Source: a virus
Direction: 5' to 3' (one strand)
IMG/VR virus record: IMGVR_UViG_3300040815_001638
Coordinates: 1 to 31,741 of that record
DNA: 31,741 bases
The notes beneath the pieces were generated by a model. The model did no database searches. It was not told where the DNA came from and saw only the letters and a program-made list of their open reading frames with translations. Position numbers and translations under genes: made by a program. Shown here piece after piece: positions 13,961 to 21,140 of the stretch (within the stretch, counting starts at the first letter, position 1; each line of letters starts with the position of its first letter).

Positions 13961-14643
13961 ACAGCCAAGCGTCCCAATTCAAACAGTTCCAAAGTCTTCA
14001 CTGCAATAGGAGAAAAGTTTCCCTCGCGGATCATTCTCGCAACATCGGCCATCTTATGACATGGAGAATCACAAAGAGCCATGAGTTCCCGATCTGTCTC
14101 ATTCCCGATTGCGCTTGAACCATCGGCCAGCTTGTATGTTCGATGATGCGTGTGCAGAGTATGATGACTTGAGCTGTGGTCTTTCAAACAAAGCTCGCAG
14201 ATCCATCCTTTCCTCCTCCTGTAATCTAGGCTTCTTGCCTGCCACCCCATCGTTCGATAGTAGTCATCAAGCGGACTATTCGCTTTCCCAGACCATTCCG
14301 AAATATTCTCCAAAATCCCTTGAACTCCATCAGGATTTCCAAATTCCCTTTGATTTTCTCTTTTCAGCTGTAACAAACAGTCCCTTTCTTTAAAGGTTTG
14401 CCCATCACTCAAGCCTCCCAAATATCCTGACTTGTCCAAGCATCTCACAAGTCCTTTAACATCATCGTGTAAAAAGTTATTTGTTCCACCCTCATTCAAA
14501 AGCTTTTGAAGGTCGTCCCATTGCTGGCGATGAGACAAAAAGGCATCCTTAAAACCATCGATCAAAAGCCCTTGATCTTTCTTTTCTTTGAAATAGTTGT
14601 AGGCTACTTCTTTCTGTTCATAAGTGTAGTTTACGTTTTTCAT
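13948..14643 (-). CDS. HNH endonuclease
   Basis: 231 aa. The C-terminal nuclease has WICELCLKDHSSSHHTLHTH (Cys149, Cys152, His164-167), NETDRELMALCDSPCH (Cys191, Cys195, His196), the beta-beta-alpha-metal HNH layout with a structural zinc. The 140-residue N-terminal part is helical and unrecognised, and could be the DNA-recognition region. It follows the adenine methylase by 13 bases, with GAAAGAGA before ATG 14643. Both genes are visibly richer in A+T than neighbours. The pair may be a restriction-modification unit, or the HNH a homing-type nuclease; the sequence does not decide. Confidence 0.85.
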   Translation of the reverse strand: MKNVNYTYEQKEVAYNYFKEKKDQGLLIDGFKDAFLSHRQQWDDLQKLLNEGGTNNFLHDDVKGLVRCLDKSGYLGGLSDGQTFKERDCLLQLKRENQREFGNPDGVQGILENISEWSGKANSPLDDYYRTMGWQARSLDYRRRKGWICELCLKDHSSSHHTLHTHHRTYKLADGSSAIGNETDRELMALCDSPCHKMADVARMIREGNFSPIAVKTLELFELGRLAVNKP

Positions 14644-14656
14644 TGATTCTCTTTCT

Positions 14657-15421
14657 TTATTTGTTTTTCCAGATCACTAGTTCTTTTTGTTTTTTGTTTT
14701 TGCTGTTTACGCTATTGACTTCAATCTCCTCAATATCGAATCCTGAGTATAAATCTCTTATTAGCTCATTATCGTCGTAGCTAACAACGAAAGAATCGAA
14801 ATTGGCAACCCAGTTTCTCAACCTTAAATGATCAGATTCTTTGAATGAATTTTTGTATAGCCCTGATCCGGCCTTAACATAAGGTGGATCGGCATAGCAA
14901 AAACCGACAGTATCGAGTTCTTGGAAATCCTTGCTAGTTACATCCCAATTATGTGACTTATTAGCAAGTTCCCGAAGTGAATTTGACCACTTCCGAGGTT
15001 TCCACCGACAGTCTATTTTGTAAGACCCAGACTGGTCATATCCTCCTTGTGGTCCTGACATATAACCCATCCCTCCATGCGAACATGAATGTAGAATAAT
15101 TTTATTCAGTGCAGCTTCACGAATTTCACCAATTCCGTCTTTCTTCTTGCTTTCTTCCCATCGCTCCACAGAAGGAACAACTTTTAACAAATCTTGAATA
15201 AGAGTCTCAACATCTGATTTGATCATTTTATAAACTGCAATCACCCCAACGTCCAAGTCATTAATATTCAATTCCTTGAATCCATCAATAGCACTTAGTA
15301 ACCCACCGCCTCCAATAAAAGGTTCTGTGTAAATCATATCGCCACACCAAAGCGGATTGGGAAAATGACGAAGAATTTTGCCATGCAGGTTTTTTTTGCC
15401 GCCTGGGTATCTAGGAATCAT
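14657..15421 (-). CDS. DNA adenine methylase, D12/Dam class
   Basis: 254 aa, normal size for the family. Transfers methyl from SAM to N6 of adenine. RYPGGKKNLHGKI (about 4-16) and YTEPFIGGGGLLSA (about 31-44) form the SAM site, ELNINDLD the acidic loop, and ADPPYVKAGSGLYK (about 177-190) motif IV. The frame is open upstream into the RNA element, but ATG 15421 (MIPRYPGGK) is the conserved start. Paired with the HNH gene, it could protect against that nuclease or against host restriction. Regulation may come from the structured leader that ends 30 bases upstream. Confidence 0.93.
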   Translation of the reverse strand: MIPRYPGGKKNLHGKILRHFPNPLWCGDMIYTEPFIGGGGLLSAIDGFKELNINDLDVGVIAVYKMIKSDVETLIQDLLKVVPSVERWEESKKKDGIGEIREAALNKIILHSCSHGGMGYMSGPQGGYDQSGSYKIDCRWKPRKWSNSLRELANKSHNWDVTSKDFQELDTVGFCYADPPYVKAGSGLYKNSFKESDHLRLRNWVANFDSFVVSYDDNELIRDLYSGFDIEEIEVNSVNSKNKKQKELVIWKNK

Positions 15422-15450
15422 GACTTTAATAAGTTTAGTTTCATTACATA

Positions 15451-15591
15451 AAAAGCCCCTTTGGGGCGATCCGTTAAAATTGCTGGCGAGCGGTCGGATC
15501 GACACAAAGGGGCTGAAAGCCTTATTGTAACCGCTCGCCAAAGTGGTTGCCCTGATACTAATCAGGACCTGCGCTTGTTCAAGGTTTATTT
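15451..15591 (-). ncRNA. structured RNA element, copy 2 (pseudoknot with terminator hairpin)
   Basis: On the minus strand: AAATAAACCTTGAAC (15591-15577), GTCCTGATTAGTATC (15568-15554), P1 (15540-15530), P2 (15514-15505), P3 (15501-15495), P1 partner (15494-15484, 11 of 11), CAATTTTA, P3 partner (15473-15467, 7 of 7), P2 partner (15463-15454, 10 of 10), five U. Stem sequences differ from copy 1 yet all three stems pair, which is covariation. A local hairpin GCCCC-AAA-GGGGC just before the U-run competes with P2, giving a possible switch. Ends 30 bases before the methylase ATG. Confidence 0.78.
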
Positions 15592-15592
15592 C

Positions 15593-15769
15593 TCATCGTC
15601 GATCCTTTGTAAGTTCGCAGATTTGCTCAATCGCGATGGTCAGTTGCTTTTTCAGCTCGTCTCTCTGCTTGGTGATACCTGCTTTCTCAGCGATGAGTCG
15701 CTCGATGGTGTCACGGGCTTCCTCAAGCTCCTGCTCAAGCTCGGCTGCCAGTTCTAGGTATGGACTCAT
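15593..15769 (-). CDS. small coiled-coil protein
   Basis: 58 aa. Almost entirely heptad-like helix (LAAELEQELEEARDTIERLI, then KQRDELKKQLTIAIEQI). Strong Shine-Dalgarno GGGGAGGAG seven bases before ATG 15769, which overlaps the previous stop (ATGA). The stop lies two bases before RNA element copy 2. Function unknown. Confidence 0.75.
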   Translation of the reverse strand: MSPYLELAAELEQELEEARDTIERLIAEKAGITKQRDELKKQLTIAIEQICELTKDRR

Positions 15770-16608
15770 AGCAACTCCTCCCCTCCCTTGGCTGTAATCC
15801 CACCATCAAAACAACCGCATGGAATTGGGTTCTCATCATTCTCATCCAGCCATTCCCAAAGTTTCCCTTGGTCCTGATCAGCCTTCACAATGTCAGACCA
15901 CATAAATGATCTGCCCGTGAGACCCCTCGGTGTCCTGTTCTTTCCTCCTTCTCCGTTCGCGGCTTCCTCTATAGCGACCGCTCTATCAAACAATTCAGGG
16001 TGCTTGTTTTTTAATCGGAGGATCTCGCCACGCTTCATGGCAGGACAAAAGAAGCAGGCTGATTTACCTGGGACTGGTAGGTTATGGCGCTTGATAGCTT
16101 CGGCGCACTCCTCTCGGCCCCACTGCCACTCAATTAGCGGATAGGTGAAACGCTCAATGAATCCTCTAGCGTGGATCTCGTGAGTCTTATCAATCCTTCT
16201 ATGAGATTCCTTCGCATCATATCCGATAGCTTTTAAACACTCCTTGAATCCATTTTCCAAGCACCATTCAATCATCCTTTTTGATTGAGGTTGGATTTTA
16301 TGCTTCATCGAACATGCCTTTCTCCCGTAAGCAAGACTAGGAAGCATTTTTGCGTTTAGGCACAAATCCTCAAGTGTTGGCTGTCTTCCGTCTTTCATAG
16401 TATAGTTCACAACCTCGACTCCTATTCCCCACCATAGTTTGCAGATCCCGTCAATATGGCGAACGTGCTGGTAGGTTTCCGGCATCTCTCCTCCCGTGTC
16501 AGCAAACAGGATCAGGTCAGGCTTGATTCCTCTCTCTTTGAATCCGCAGAGCATGGCAGTTGAGTTCAGTCCTCCACCGTATGCAATTATCAATGGTAAT
16601 TTGCTCAT
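15766..16608 (-). CDS. PP-loop ATPase, PAPS reductase-like
   Basis: 280 aa. IIAYGGGLNSTAMLCG (about 7-22) is the PP-loop of adenine nucleotide alpha hydrolases. LILFADTGGEMPETYQHV and the Cys-rich SACFFCPAMKRGEIL fit the phosphoadenosine phosphosulfate reductase family found in many phages. Substrate in phages is not established; a role in DNA or RNA sulfur modification is a family-based possibility. The frame opens at 16698, but ATG 16608 has GAGGGGAGGAAC upstream and overlaps the previous stop (ATGA). It ends GGEELL, like the upstream protein GGEELI, because both overlap the same Shine-Dalgarno sequence. Confidence 0.85.
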   Translation of the reverse strand: MSKLPLIIAYGGGLNSTAMLCGFKERGIKPDLILFADTGGEMPETYQHVRHIDGICKLWWGIGVEVVNYTMKDGRQPTLEDLCLNAKMLPSLAYGRKACSMKHKIQPQSKRMIEWCLENGFKECLKAIGYDAKESHRRIDKTHEIHARGFIERFTYPLIEWQWGREECAEAIKRHNLPVPGKSACFFCPAMKRGEILRLKNKHPELFDRAVAIEEAANGEGGKNRTPRGLTGRSFMWSDIVKADQDQGKLWEWLDENDENPIPCGCFDGGITAKGGEELL

Positions 16609-17021
16609 ATCAGTTCCTCCCCTCCCTTGGCTGGTTTGAACGATTCCCCGCTCTGCTCGATGGTAACCTCGATGAACGGGCCTGATGATCGCCGGCACTC
16701 GTCCTGGTCAAAGGTGGTCATCGTGATGAATTTGGGAGAGTCATCGGAGAACCAACCGCAAGCGACAAGGGCATCTTCGATCTCCTTCCAGTTTCCCCTG
16801 CCAATAGATGACGTGTCCCATAGCCTTTGCCCTTTGCCCAGCACCCTCACAACGTGAACGGTGACAGGGAAAAGGAACGGGCTGCGGGTAAGCCTGAGTT
16901 GTCTCAGTTTGGCTTCAATCTGCTTGCGTATCTTGGCGGAAGAGAACCACTTGGAGCCCCTTCCATCGTTGCCATTGGTAAGCTCAAACGGAAGCTGGAA
17001 TGTTTCTTGGTAGTTGCTCAT
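16605..17021 (-). CDS. RusA-like Holliday junction resolvase (probable)
   Basis: 138 aa. The pattern VRVLGKGQRLWDTSSIGRGN, then WKEIEDALVACGWFSDDSPK and a final strand GPFIEVTIEQ, resembles RusA-type resolvases, in which paired acidic residues (D, D, DD) bind metal. The canonical DxDN core is not exact (WDTSSIGRGNWK), so the assignment is moderate. It sits in a recombination block with the RecE-like exonuclease. Coupled at both ends by ATGA overlaps. Confidence 0.6.
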   Translation of the reverse strand: MSNYQETFQLPFELTNGNDGRGSKWFSSAKIRKQIEAKLRQLRLTRSPFLFPVTVHVVRVLGKGQRLWDTSSIGRGNWKEIEDALVACGWFSDDSPKFITMTTFDQDECRRSSGPFIEVTIEQSGESFKPAKGGEELI

Positions 17022-17347
17022 AACGAAACCCCCAGTCTAGCTAGCTCTTCACCTTCGCTCGTGAGGTAGTGGAATCTTCTAGGCTTGCCACTTTTACCGG
17101 CAACCTGGACCCTCTCGATCCTGATGAATCCGGCCTCTTCCAATCGGCTGCATGCGCTGTGAACGATCCCGTTTGATGGCTTAGCATTCTCATCGCTATT
17201 TGTAAGCCTAATCACTTTAGTGAGACCTCCTGTGGTGATCCCTTCGTTGTCGTAAATAGCGCAAACGATGATCCATTGCCGGAGTGTCGTCACCCCCATA
17301 ATTGATGCCCGGCAAAGGGTGATTGTTCGTTCTCTGTTTGCGTTCAT
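17018..17347 (-). CDS. winged-helix DNA-binding protein, MarR-like
   Basis: 109 aa. TLRQWIIVCAIYDNEGITTG, NGIVHSACSRLEEAGFIRIE and a basic wing (VAGKSGKPRRFHYLTSEGEE) form a winged helix like MarR/PadR proteins. It probably regulates phage or host transcription, but no operator can be assigned. ATGA overlaps at both ends place it in the recombination operon. Confidence 0.72.
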   Translation of the reverse strand: MNANRERTITLCRASIMGVTTLRQWIIVCAIYDNEGITTGGLTKVIRLTNSDENAKPSNGIVHSACSRLEEAGFIRIERVQVAGKSGKPRRFHYLTSEGEELARLGVSL

Positions 17348-18288
17348 TCTGTCTCCTCCTTGGTTAGTCGTTCGTCTTCGCTCATGGCGTGATATGGCAT
17401 TAAGTCGAGAGTGGAGATGCTCTTACGGTATTTGCTCCTAATGCCCCTGTGAGCGCATTTGGCGTAATCCTTGAGTGCTTCCCCTACTGCTCTTGTTCCA
17501 AGGGCTAAGGCGTCATCGTCGAGCATTACAACGCGAACTTCCAATGTCTTGGTGTCTTGGAAGATAAAGCCAAAGTCTGAGCATAGCCTGTCTTCAGATA
17601 CTTTACTGAACAAGGTCCGGTAGTATGCAGCTTGCCAGTGGTAGCGATATTTGCCAATCGCGTTACGAATCGAATCGTCATCGAGCCCGGTGCTGATCGT
17701 CTTGTAGTCGAAAATGGTCTCTGGATAGTCGCCATCTTCGCTAGGGAGAATATCCAGCAGACATTTAGCCGGTATTCCCCCGATCTCTCCAACGACTCCG
17801 ACTTGGAACTCTGCGCCTTCCATGATTGGGCCAGCGACATCGTGAAGCCGAACCTGCTTGGCTGCGTTGCTAAGGTGGTTCAAGCGTTCTTCGTAAGCCT
17901 CCCTCTCGGCAGCAATCGCTTCACGCTCCTTGGCAGACTGGGAGGGAGTAAGAACGCGAACGCCTTCCTTCTCCTTCTCGGCTTTCCACTCCTTCGCCGC
18001 CTTTGTTCTTAGATCCGCAAAGGGAAGCTCTGCGAACGGTTCAGACTTCGGCATAGGGAGAAGGTCTCCCAGCGTGTCAGGGTCCGTTACAGCCGCATCA
18101 AAGAGCGATCCTGTCTCCATTGCCTTCGTTGGTTTAAACTCGGGGCTTTTGAGCCATGCGTAAGGATTGGGCGCAAATGACTTGAGCATCGAGCATGAGA
18201 TTGGGCCTTCGATGAGTTTGGATTTCTCCAGCTTCCACCCGTGGTATTCATCCATCCCCATTCCAGGGTAAATTCCTTTAGTTACCAT
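17344..18288 (-). CDS. RecE/exonuclease VIII-like PD-(D/E)XK nuclease (DUF3799 type)
   Basis: 314 aa. SCSMLKSFAPNPYAWLKS and AMETGSLFDAAVTDP are the typical start; the catalytic core is GIPAKCLLDILPSEDG (Asp179) and FDYKTIST (Asp194-x-Lys196), then YRYHWQAAYYR. Such 5'-3' exonucleases make single-stranded ends for phage recombination. The middle helix (about 115-145) is very charged. The OB-like gene just upstream could be its partner. ATG 18288 overlaps that gene by 7 bases. Confidence 0.85.
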   Translation of the reverse strand: MVTKGIYPGMGMDEYHGWKLEKSKLIEGPISCSMLKSFAPNPYAWLKSPEFKPTKAMETGSLFDAAVTDPDTLGDLLPMPKSEPFAELPFADLRTKAAKEWKAEKEKEGVRVLTPSQSAKEREAIAAEREAYEERLNHLSNAAKQVRLHDVAGPIMEGAEFQVGVVGEIGGIPAKCLLDILPSEDGDYPETIFDYKTISTGLDDDSIRNAIGKYRYHWQAAYYRTLFSKVSEDRLCSDFGFIFQDTKTLEVRVVMLDDDALALGTRAVGEALKDYAKCAHRGIRSKYRKSISTLDLMPYHAMSEDERLTKEETE

Positions 18289-18698
18289 GCTAGTGGTGCC
18301 TTTCCAGTTTCAGGGGCAATGTTAAGGACGCGAACGCATGGACCTTGGCCGCGAAGGTCGGGCCGGTATTCGGATTTCAAACCGAGACAGATTTTCTTGC
18401 CGTGCCAGTTTGCGCCGATCGTTCCGTGAAGCCTAACTATGGCCTTGGTGTTGGTAGCGTTCAGCTTCAACGGTCGCTCGCTCTTGACGAAATAGAGTAG
18501 GTTAGCGTTTGAGTCCTTCACTCCGTTGTCGTATTCCAGCACGTCAAGGTGTTCGATCCGGTCAATAGTCACCGTGATGTGATCCTTTCCTGCCTTCTCC
18601 AACGCTCCTTGAAGCACAAGGGCGTTGAGGAATCTCATGTCTAGCGATGCCGTGACATCGCCGCTGACAAGTTCTCCTGTTGGTATTGGTTTGCTCAT
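18282..18698 (-). CDS. OB-like phage protein, probable recombination partner
   Basis: 138 aa. KDHITVTIDRIEHLDV, then LYFVKSERPLKLNATNTKAI and IGANWHGKKICLGL are short strands like an OB-fold phage protein commonly found beside exonucleases and annealing proteins. That it binds single-stranded DNA is inference from context. ATG 18698 has only A-rich sequence (AAATTAAAAAATT) upstream, no Shine-Dalgarno. Confidence 0.65.
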   Translation of the reverse strand: MSKPIPTGELVSGDVTASLDMRFLNALVLQGALEKAGKDHITVTIDRIEHLDVLEYDNGVKDSNANLLYFVKSERPLKLNATNTKAIVRLHGTIGANWHGKKICLGLKSEYRPDLRGQGPCVRVLNIAPETGKAPLAW

Positions 18699-18715
18699 AA
18701 TTTTTTAATTTGGGA

Positions 18716-18964
18716 TTAGTTCGATGGCTTTCTCGACTGGCTCCCTTCAAGCCAGTATTCTGCGAAGCGCTTTCCGTTTTTGGAAACCATCTTCTTTCGG
18801 ATGTCTTGGCCCTCTGTTTTGAGTTCAAGGACTCTTGCTGCCAGCCGGGACGTCCCGAACAATCGGAGCGCATCCATTGATGTCAGCCTGTGTCCTCCCC
18901 AAAGATGGGCGAGGATCGCGTATTTTTGGTTACGCAAAACCAGTTCGTTCATTTCTTCGTTCAT
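18716..18964 (-). CDS. helix-turn-helix protein (HTH_39 type)
   Basis: 82 aa. ILAHLWGGHRLTSMDALRLF, then GTSRLAARVLELKTEGQDIR is the signature of a small phage helix-turn-helix family that ends with a beta-wing (KRFAEYW). Probably a transcription regulator. The frame opens to 19114 but ATG 18964 has leader AATAACAAAACA and gives the family start. Confidence 0.78.
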   Translation of the reverse strand: MNEEMNELVLRNQKYAILAHLWGGHRLTSMDALRLFGTSRLAARVLELKTEGQDIRKKMVSKNGKRFAEYWLEGSQSRKPSN

Positions 18965-18971
18965 TGTTTTG

Positions 18972-19220
18972 TTATTTCGTTTGTTTCTTCTGCCATTCCA
19001 ACGCCTTGTTGAGCGCCTCCAAAACCTCCACTCTCTCCCAAGAATCAAGGTCGAATTCTCCGGCGAGAAGTGACCGCTTGATCTCAAGGTTATCAAGTAC
19101 GTGGTTTGCTGCAAATTTGTTTGCCATCAGGTCAATCCTTCCTTGGCGCACAATTTCAGACTGGGCAAATACCCAGGTGACAACGGCCATGATTGCCATT
19201 CCGAGCCCTAGCCAGATCAT
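18972..19220 (-). CDS. small membrane-anchored phage protein
   Basis: 82 aa. One N-terminal membrane segment (MIWLGLGMAIMAVVTWVFA) followed by a charged helical domain (LDNLEIKRSLLAGEF, EALNKALEWQKKQT). Function unknown; possibly an inner-membrane early protein affecting the host envelope. ATG overlaps the previous stop (ATGA), with GGAGGAG before it. Confidence 0.7.
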   Translation of the reverse strand: MIWLGLGMAIMAVVTWVFAQSEIVRQGRIDLMANKFAANHVLDNLEIKRSLLAGEFDLDSWERVEVLEALNKALEWQKKQTK

Positions 19221-19393
19221 GGCTCCTCCTTTCTCTCCTGACGTTCAAGGTAGTCGGATAGCTTCCCAGTTCTCACAAAGGCTTCAAAGCTGATGCCGCT
19301 TCCGTTCTTCATCCAGTATTTCAAAGCGGCTTCATCGCTGACCTTCCTTAGCTCGGAAATGCGAGCAATGCGAATTTCAAAGCTATCACTCAT
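19217..19393 (-). CDS. hypothetical small helical protein
   Basis: 58 aa. Helical (SDSFEIRIARISELRKVSDE), ends in charged residues. An ATG at 19411 exists, but ATG 19393 has AAAGGAG seven bases upstream and overlaps the stop of the 57-aa gene (ATGA), so it decides the start. Confidence 0.7.
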   Translation of the reverse strand: MSDSFEIRIARISELRKVSDEAALKYWMKNGSGISFEAFVRTGKLSDYLERQERKEEP

Positions 19394-19563
19394 GAGCAGA
19401 CTCCTTTCCATGAGTGGCGGTAAATGACTCGCATTTTTGAATCCACCTCGTCTGTCATTTCGTAGACGCTACCGTCCTTGAGCATGATAGCCCGGACGCC
19501 GATTGAGATGACTTTGCCGCAGTCAATGCCGCCAAGTAGGACGGCTTCCCATTTAGGACTCAT
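19390..19563 (-). CDS. hypothetical small beta-rich protein
   Basis: 57 aa. MSPKWEAVLLGGIDCGKVIS, then KDGSVYEMTDEVDSKM and VIYRHSW suggests a small beta-barrel or sheet. It is bracketed by ATGA overlaps on both sides, which strongly supports translation despite its size. No family recognised. Confidence 0.7.
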   Translation of the reverse strand: MSPKWEAVLLGGIDCGKVISIGVRAIMLKDGSVYEMTDEVDSKMRVIYRHSWKGVCS

Positions 19564-19835
19564 TTCGTTGCCCTCCTGTTGGTTGGGCGTTCGATTTCAG
19601 CAATCAGGGCATCAAGTGAGAGCAAAGGTTGCTCAAGTCCCTCCATGACGTTGACGCTGTGAGTTTCTGAGGAAACCTTTTGAAGATCGTTTTTGATCTC
19701 GTGCAGTATATCAAGAATTTCATCTGTGCTTAAATTAAGCAAATACTTCACCATATTTGGAATTGTTACGCAGTGTTTTGCGGCAAGATACTTAACCTCT
19801 TTGTGGTCTTCGTCTTCGACTTGTAGCATTTTCAT
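19560..19835 (-). CDS. ribbon-helix-helix-like small regulator
   Basis: 91 aa. MKMLQVEDEDHKEVKYLAAK then VTIPNMVKYLLNL has the strand-helix-helix spacing of ribbon-helix-helix proteins, followed by an acidic helix (STDEILDILHEIKNDLQKV). Possibly an early transcription regulator; the target is unknown. Confidence 0.6.
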   Translation of the reverse strand: MKMLQVEDEDHKEVKYLAAKHCVTIPNMVKYLLNLSTDEILDILHEIKNDLQKVSSETHSVNVMEGLEQPLLSLDALIAEIERPTNRRATK

Positions 19836-19842
19836 GGGTCGA

Positions 19843-20034
19843 TTACTTTGATGATTTAAGCTGGTTTTTAAGCTGGTTAATGATCTGATCTTGCAGGAAA
19901 ATTATCCGTCCGTTTTTGTCGGCTGGTCCAAGGCCAAGAATATCCAGCTCGCGGAACTCTCTGTCTCCGCGATCATGCTCAACGAGGAAAAGGATGGTTT
20001 CAAGTTTTGCGATTTGTTTTTCTGAGGTAGTCAT
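19843..20034 (-). CDS. first gene of the early operon, small helical protein
   Basis: 63 aa. Two helices (EKQIAKLETILFLVEHDRGD and FLQDQIINQLKNQLKSS) around a short loop; unknown function. ATG 20034 has leader AACAAAACGAAAAC and lies 45 bases after a candidate sigma70 -10 box. Confidence 0.65.
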   Translation of the reverse strand: MTTSEKQIAKLETILFLVEHDRGDREFRELDILGLGPADKNGRIIFLQDQIINQLKNQLKSSK

Positions 20035-20078
20035 GTTTTCGTTTTGTTTGTCTTGGGTTCGGTCCCTTCGACGGACTC

Positions 20079-20106
20079 AACCTAACCAAAACTCGAAAAG
20101 TGACAA
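20079..20106 (-). promoter_or_regulatory. candidate early promoter, minus strand
   Basis: On the minus strand TTGTCA (20106-20101), a 16-base spacer, and TAGGTT (20084-20079). It is the best match in the 221-base gap between divergent genes, 45 bases before the first early ATG. No experimental support. Confidence 0.4.
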
Positions 20107-20206
20107 CGCTTTTCTTTAAGTTTTTAAACTTTCCAAGGTTTTACAAGGGTTCCAGCCTCAAGAAAAATGTTTAAGGAATCCTAACCTTTGCGTAATTAGG
20201 GTTTGC

Positions 20207-20247
20207 TTTGCGTCTCACAAAACGCCAAAAGTGAGACACAACGCAAA
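20207..20247 (+). promoter_or_regulatory. inverted repeat, candidate operator or leader hairpin
   Basis: TTTGC-GTCTCAC (20207-20218) faces GTGAGAC-acaac-GCAAA (20231-20247), with 12 bases between. It ends nine bases before the ATG of the only complete plus-strand gene. It could be a regulator operator in the divergent control region or a hairpin in that gene's leader. Confidence 0.5.
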
Positions 20248-20255
20248 ACAAAACC

Positions 20256-20486
20256 ATGAGTGAATCTAAACGAAAGAAATTGGATAATGTGTCTTGTTCC
20301 GCAAGACGAATCGCAGATCAGCTTGACGATCTAGCTCATGCAATGCGGAAAGTCGGAGCGCAACTAGAGAGGCATGGCGAGGATCATTGTCATTATGCGC
20401 TCGCCAGGTCTGGAGAACTTCTCGGGGCCGCAGAAATAGCGAGAGAATGGGCAAAGAATCTCCGAGTTGAAAAGCAGCACAGGTGA
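20256..20486 (+). CDS. lone plus-strand small protein, unknown
   Basis: 76 aa, basic and helical (DNVSCSARRIADQLDDLAHA, EIAREWAKNLRVEKQ). It does not look like Cro or CI. ATG 20256 has the same A-rich leader (CGCAAAACAAAACC) as the early minus-strand genes. It diverges from the early operon and converges on the amidase gene, 27 bases between stops. The position is that of a switch or immunity-type gene, but no function can be read from it. Confidence 0.7.
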   Translation: MSESKRKKLDNVSCSARRIADQLDDLAHAMRKVGAQLERHGEDHCHYALARSGELLGAAEIAREWAKNLRVEKQHR

Positions 20487-20513
20487 TTTGTCGAGTCACT
20501 CACAAAGCACGCA

Positions 20514-21140
20514 TCAGGATGCAAAATATTTCTGCAATGCTCTTGCATAAATCTGAGCAAGAGTCTCTTGGTTGCCATCGAACAGCACCCATTCCTGCGG
20601 GTTGCTGCCAAAAAACGGCTCGCAGATTAATGCTGGCGGCTTGGTTTTAGCTAAGAACTTGTAGCCTCGGTCACCATACTTGACTGCCTTAGAACCACGG
20701 TTGTTCTGTCCTGGCACCTCCTGCGTGTGTTGCTCGGTGAATGCTTTGGCCAGCCTTTCACCTTTTGCGCTCCGGTGATAGTAGAGATACTCAAAGCCTT
20801 TTGCCGACGAACTTGAGTAACTGTTAAAGTGCAATTCAATTGCGACATCAAAACCCCAAGTCCTCTCTGCAACCCATTGGACTGCCTTGCTGTAACTTTT
20901 AAACGGATAGTCGTTGATGATCTGTGAGGCGATTCCCAGCTCTTTTAAATGCTCGTGCAGATAGGTCGCCACGGCATTGTTGTATTCCCACTCACTGACT
21001 CCGCACACACTTCTAGCACCAGCATCATTGAGACGACTGTGGCCGACACAGATGGCAACCTTGCCGATGGCAGGATTTTTCTCTACTCTCTTTTTAAAAC
21101 TCATAAACCACCCGCGCATCCTTTCTAAAAATGTGTTCAT
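20514..21140 (-). CDS. N-acetylmuramoyl-L-alanine amidase (Amidase_3), endolysin
   Basis: 208 aa. Zinc amidase that cuts the bond between muramic acid and stem peptide. Zinc ligands: His34 in AICVGHSRLNDAGA, Glu50/52 in SEWEYNN, His104 in VAIELHFNS; catalytic Glu174 in LICEPFFGSN. A basic N-terminal helix of about 20 residues (ERMRGWFMSFKKRVEK) is amphipathic rather than a clear signal peptide, so export probably needs a holin. Coupled to the lipoprotein gene by ATGA; last gene of the late operon. Confidence 0.93.
   Translation of the reverse strand: MNTFLERMRGWFMSFKKRVEKNPAIGKVAICVGHSRLNDAGARSVCGVSEWEYNNAVATYLHEHLKELGIASQIINDYPFKSYSKAVQWVAERTWGFDVAIELHFNSYSSSSAKGFEYLYYHRSAKGERLAKAFTEQHTQEVPGQNNRGSKAVKYGDRGYKFLAKTKPPALICEPFFGSNPQEWVLFDGNQETLAQIYARALQKYFAS

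Noticed and set aside
15422-15541. N-terminal extension of the adenine methylase
   Set aside because: The open frame is the RNA element read by chance; the conserved protein start is at ATG 15421.
18835-19293. Plus-strand 152-codon frame
   Set aside because: It lies antisense to three tightly coupled minus-strand genes and has a low-quality, Ser/Arg-rich composition.
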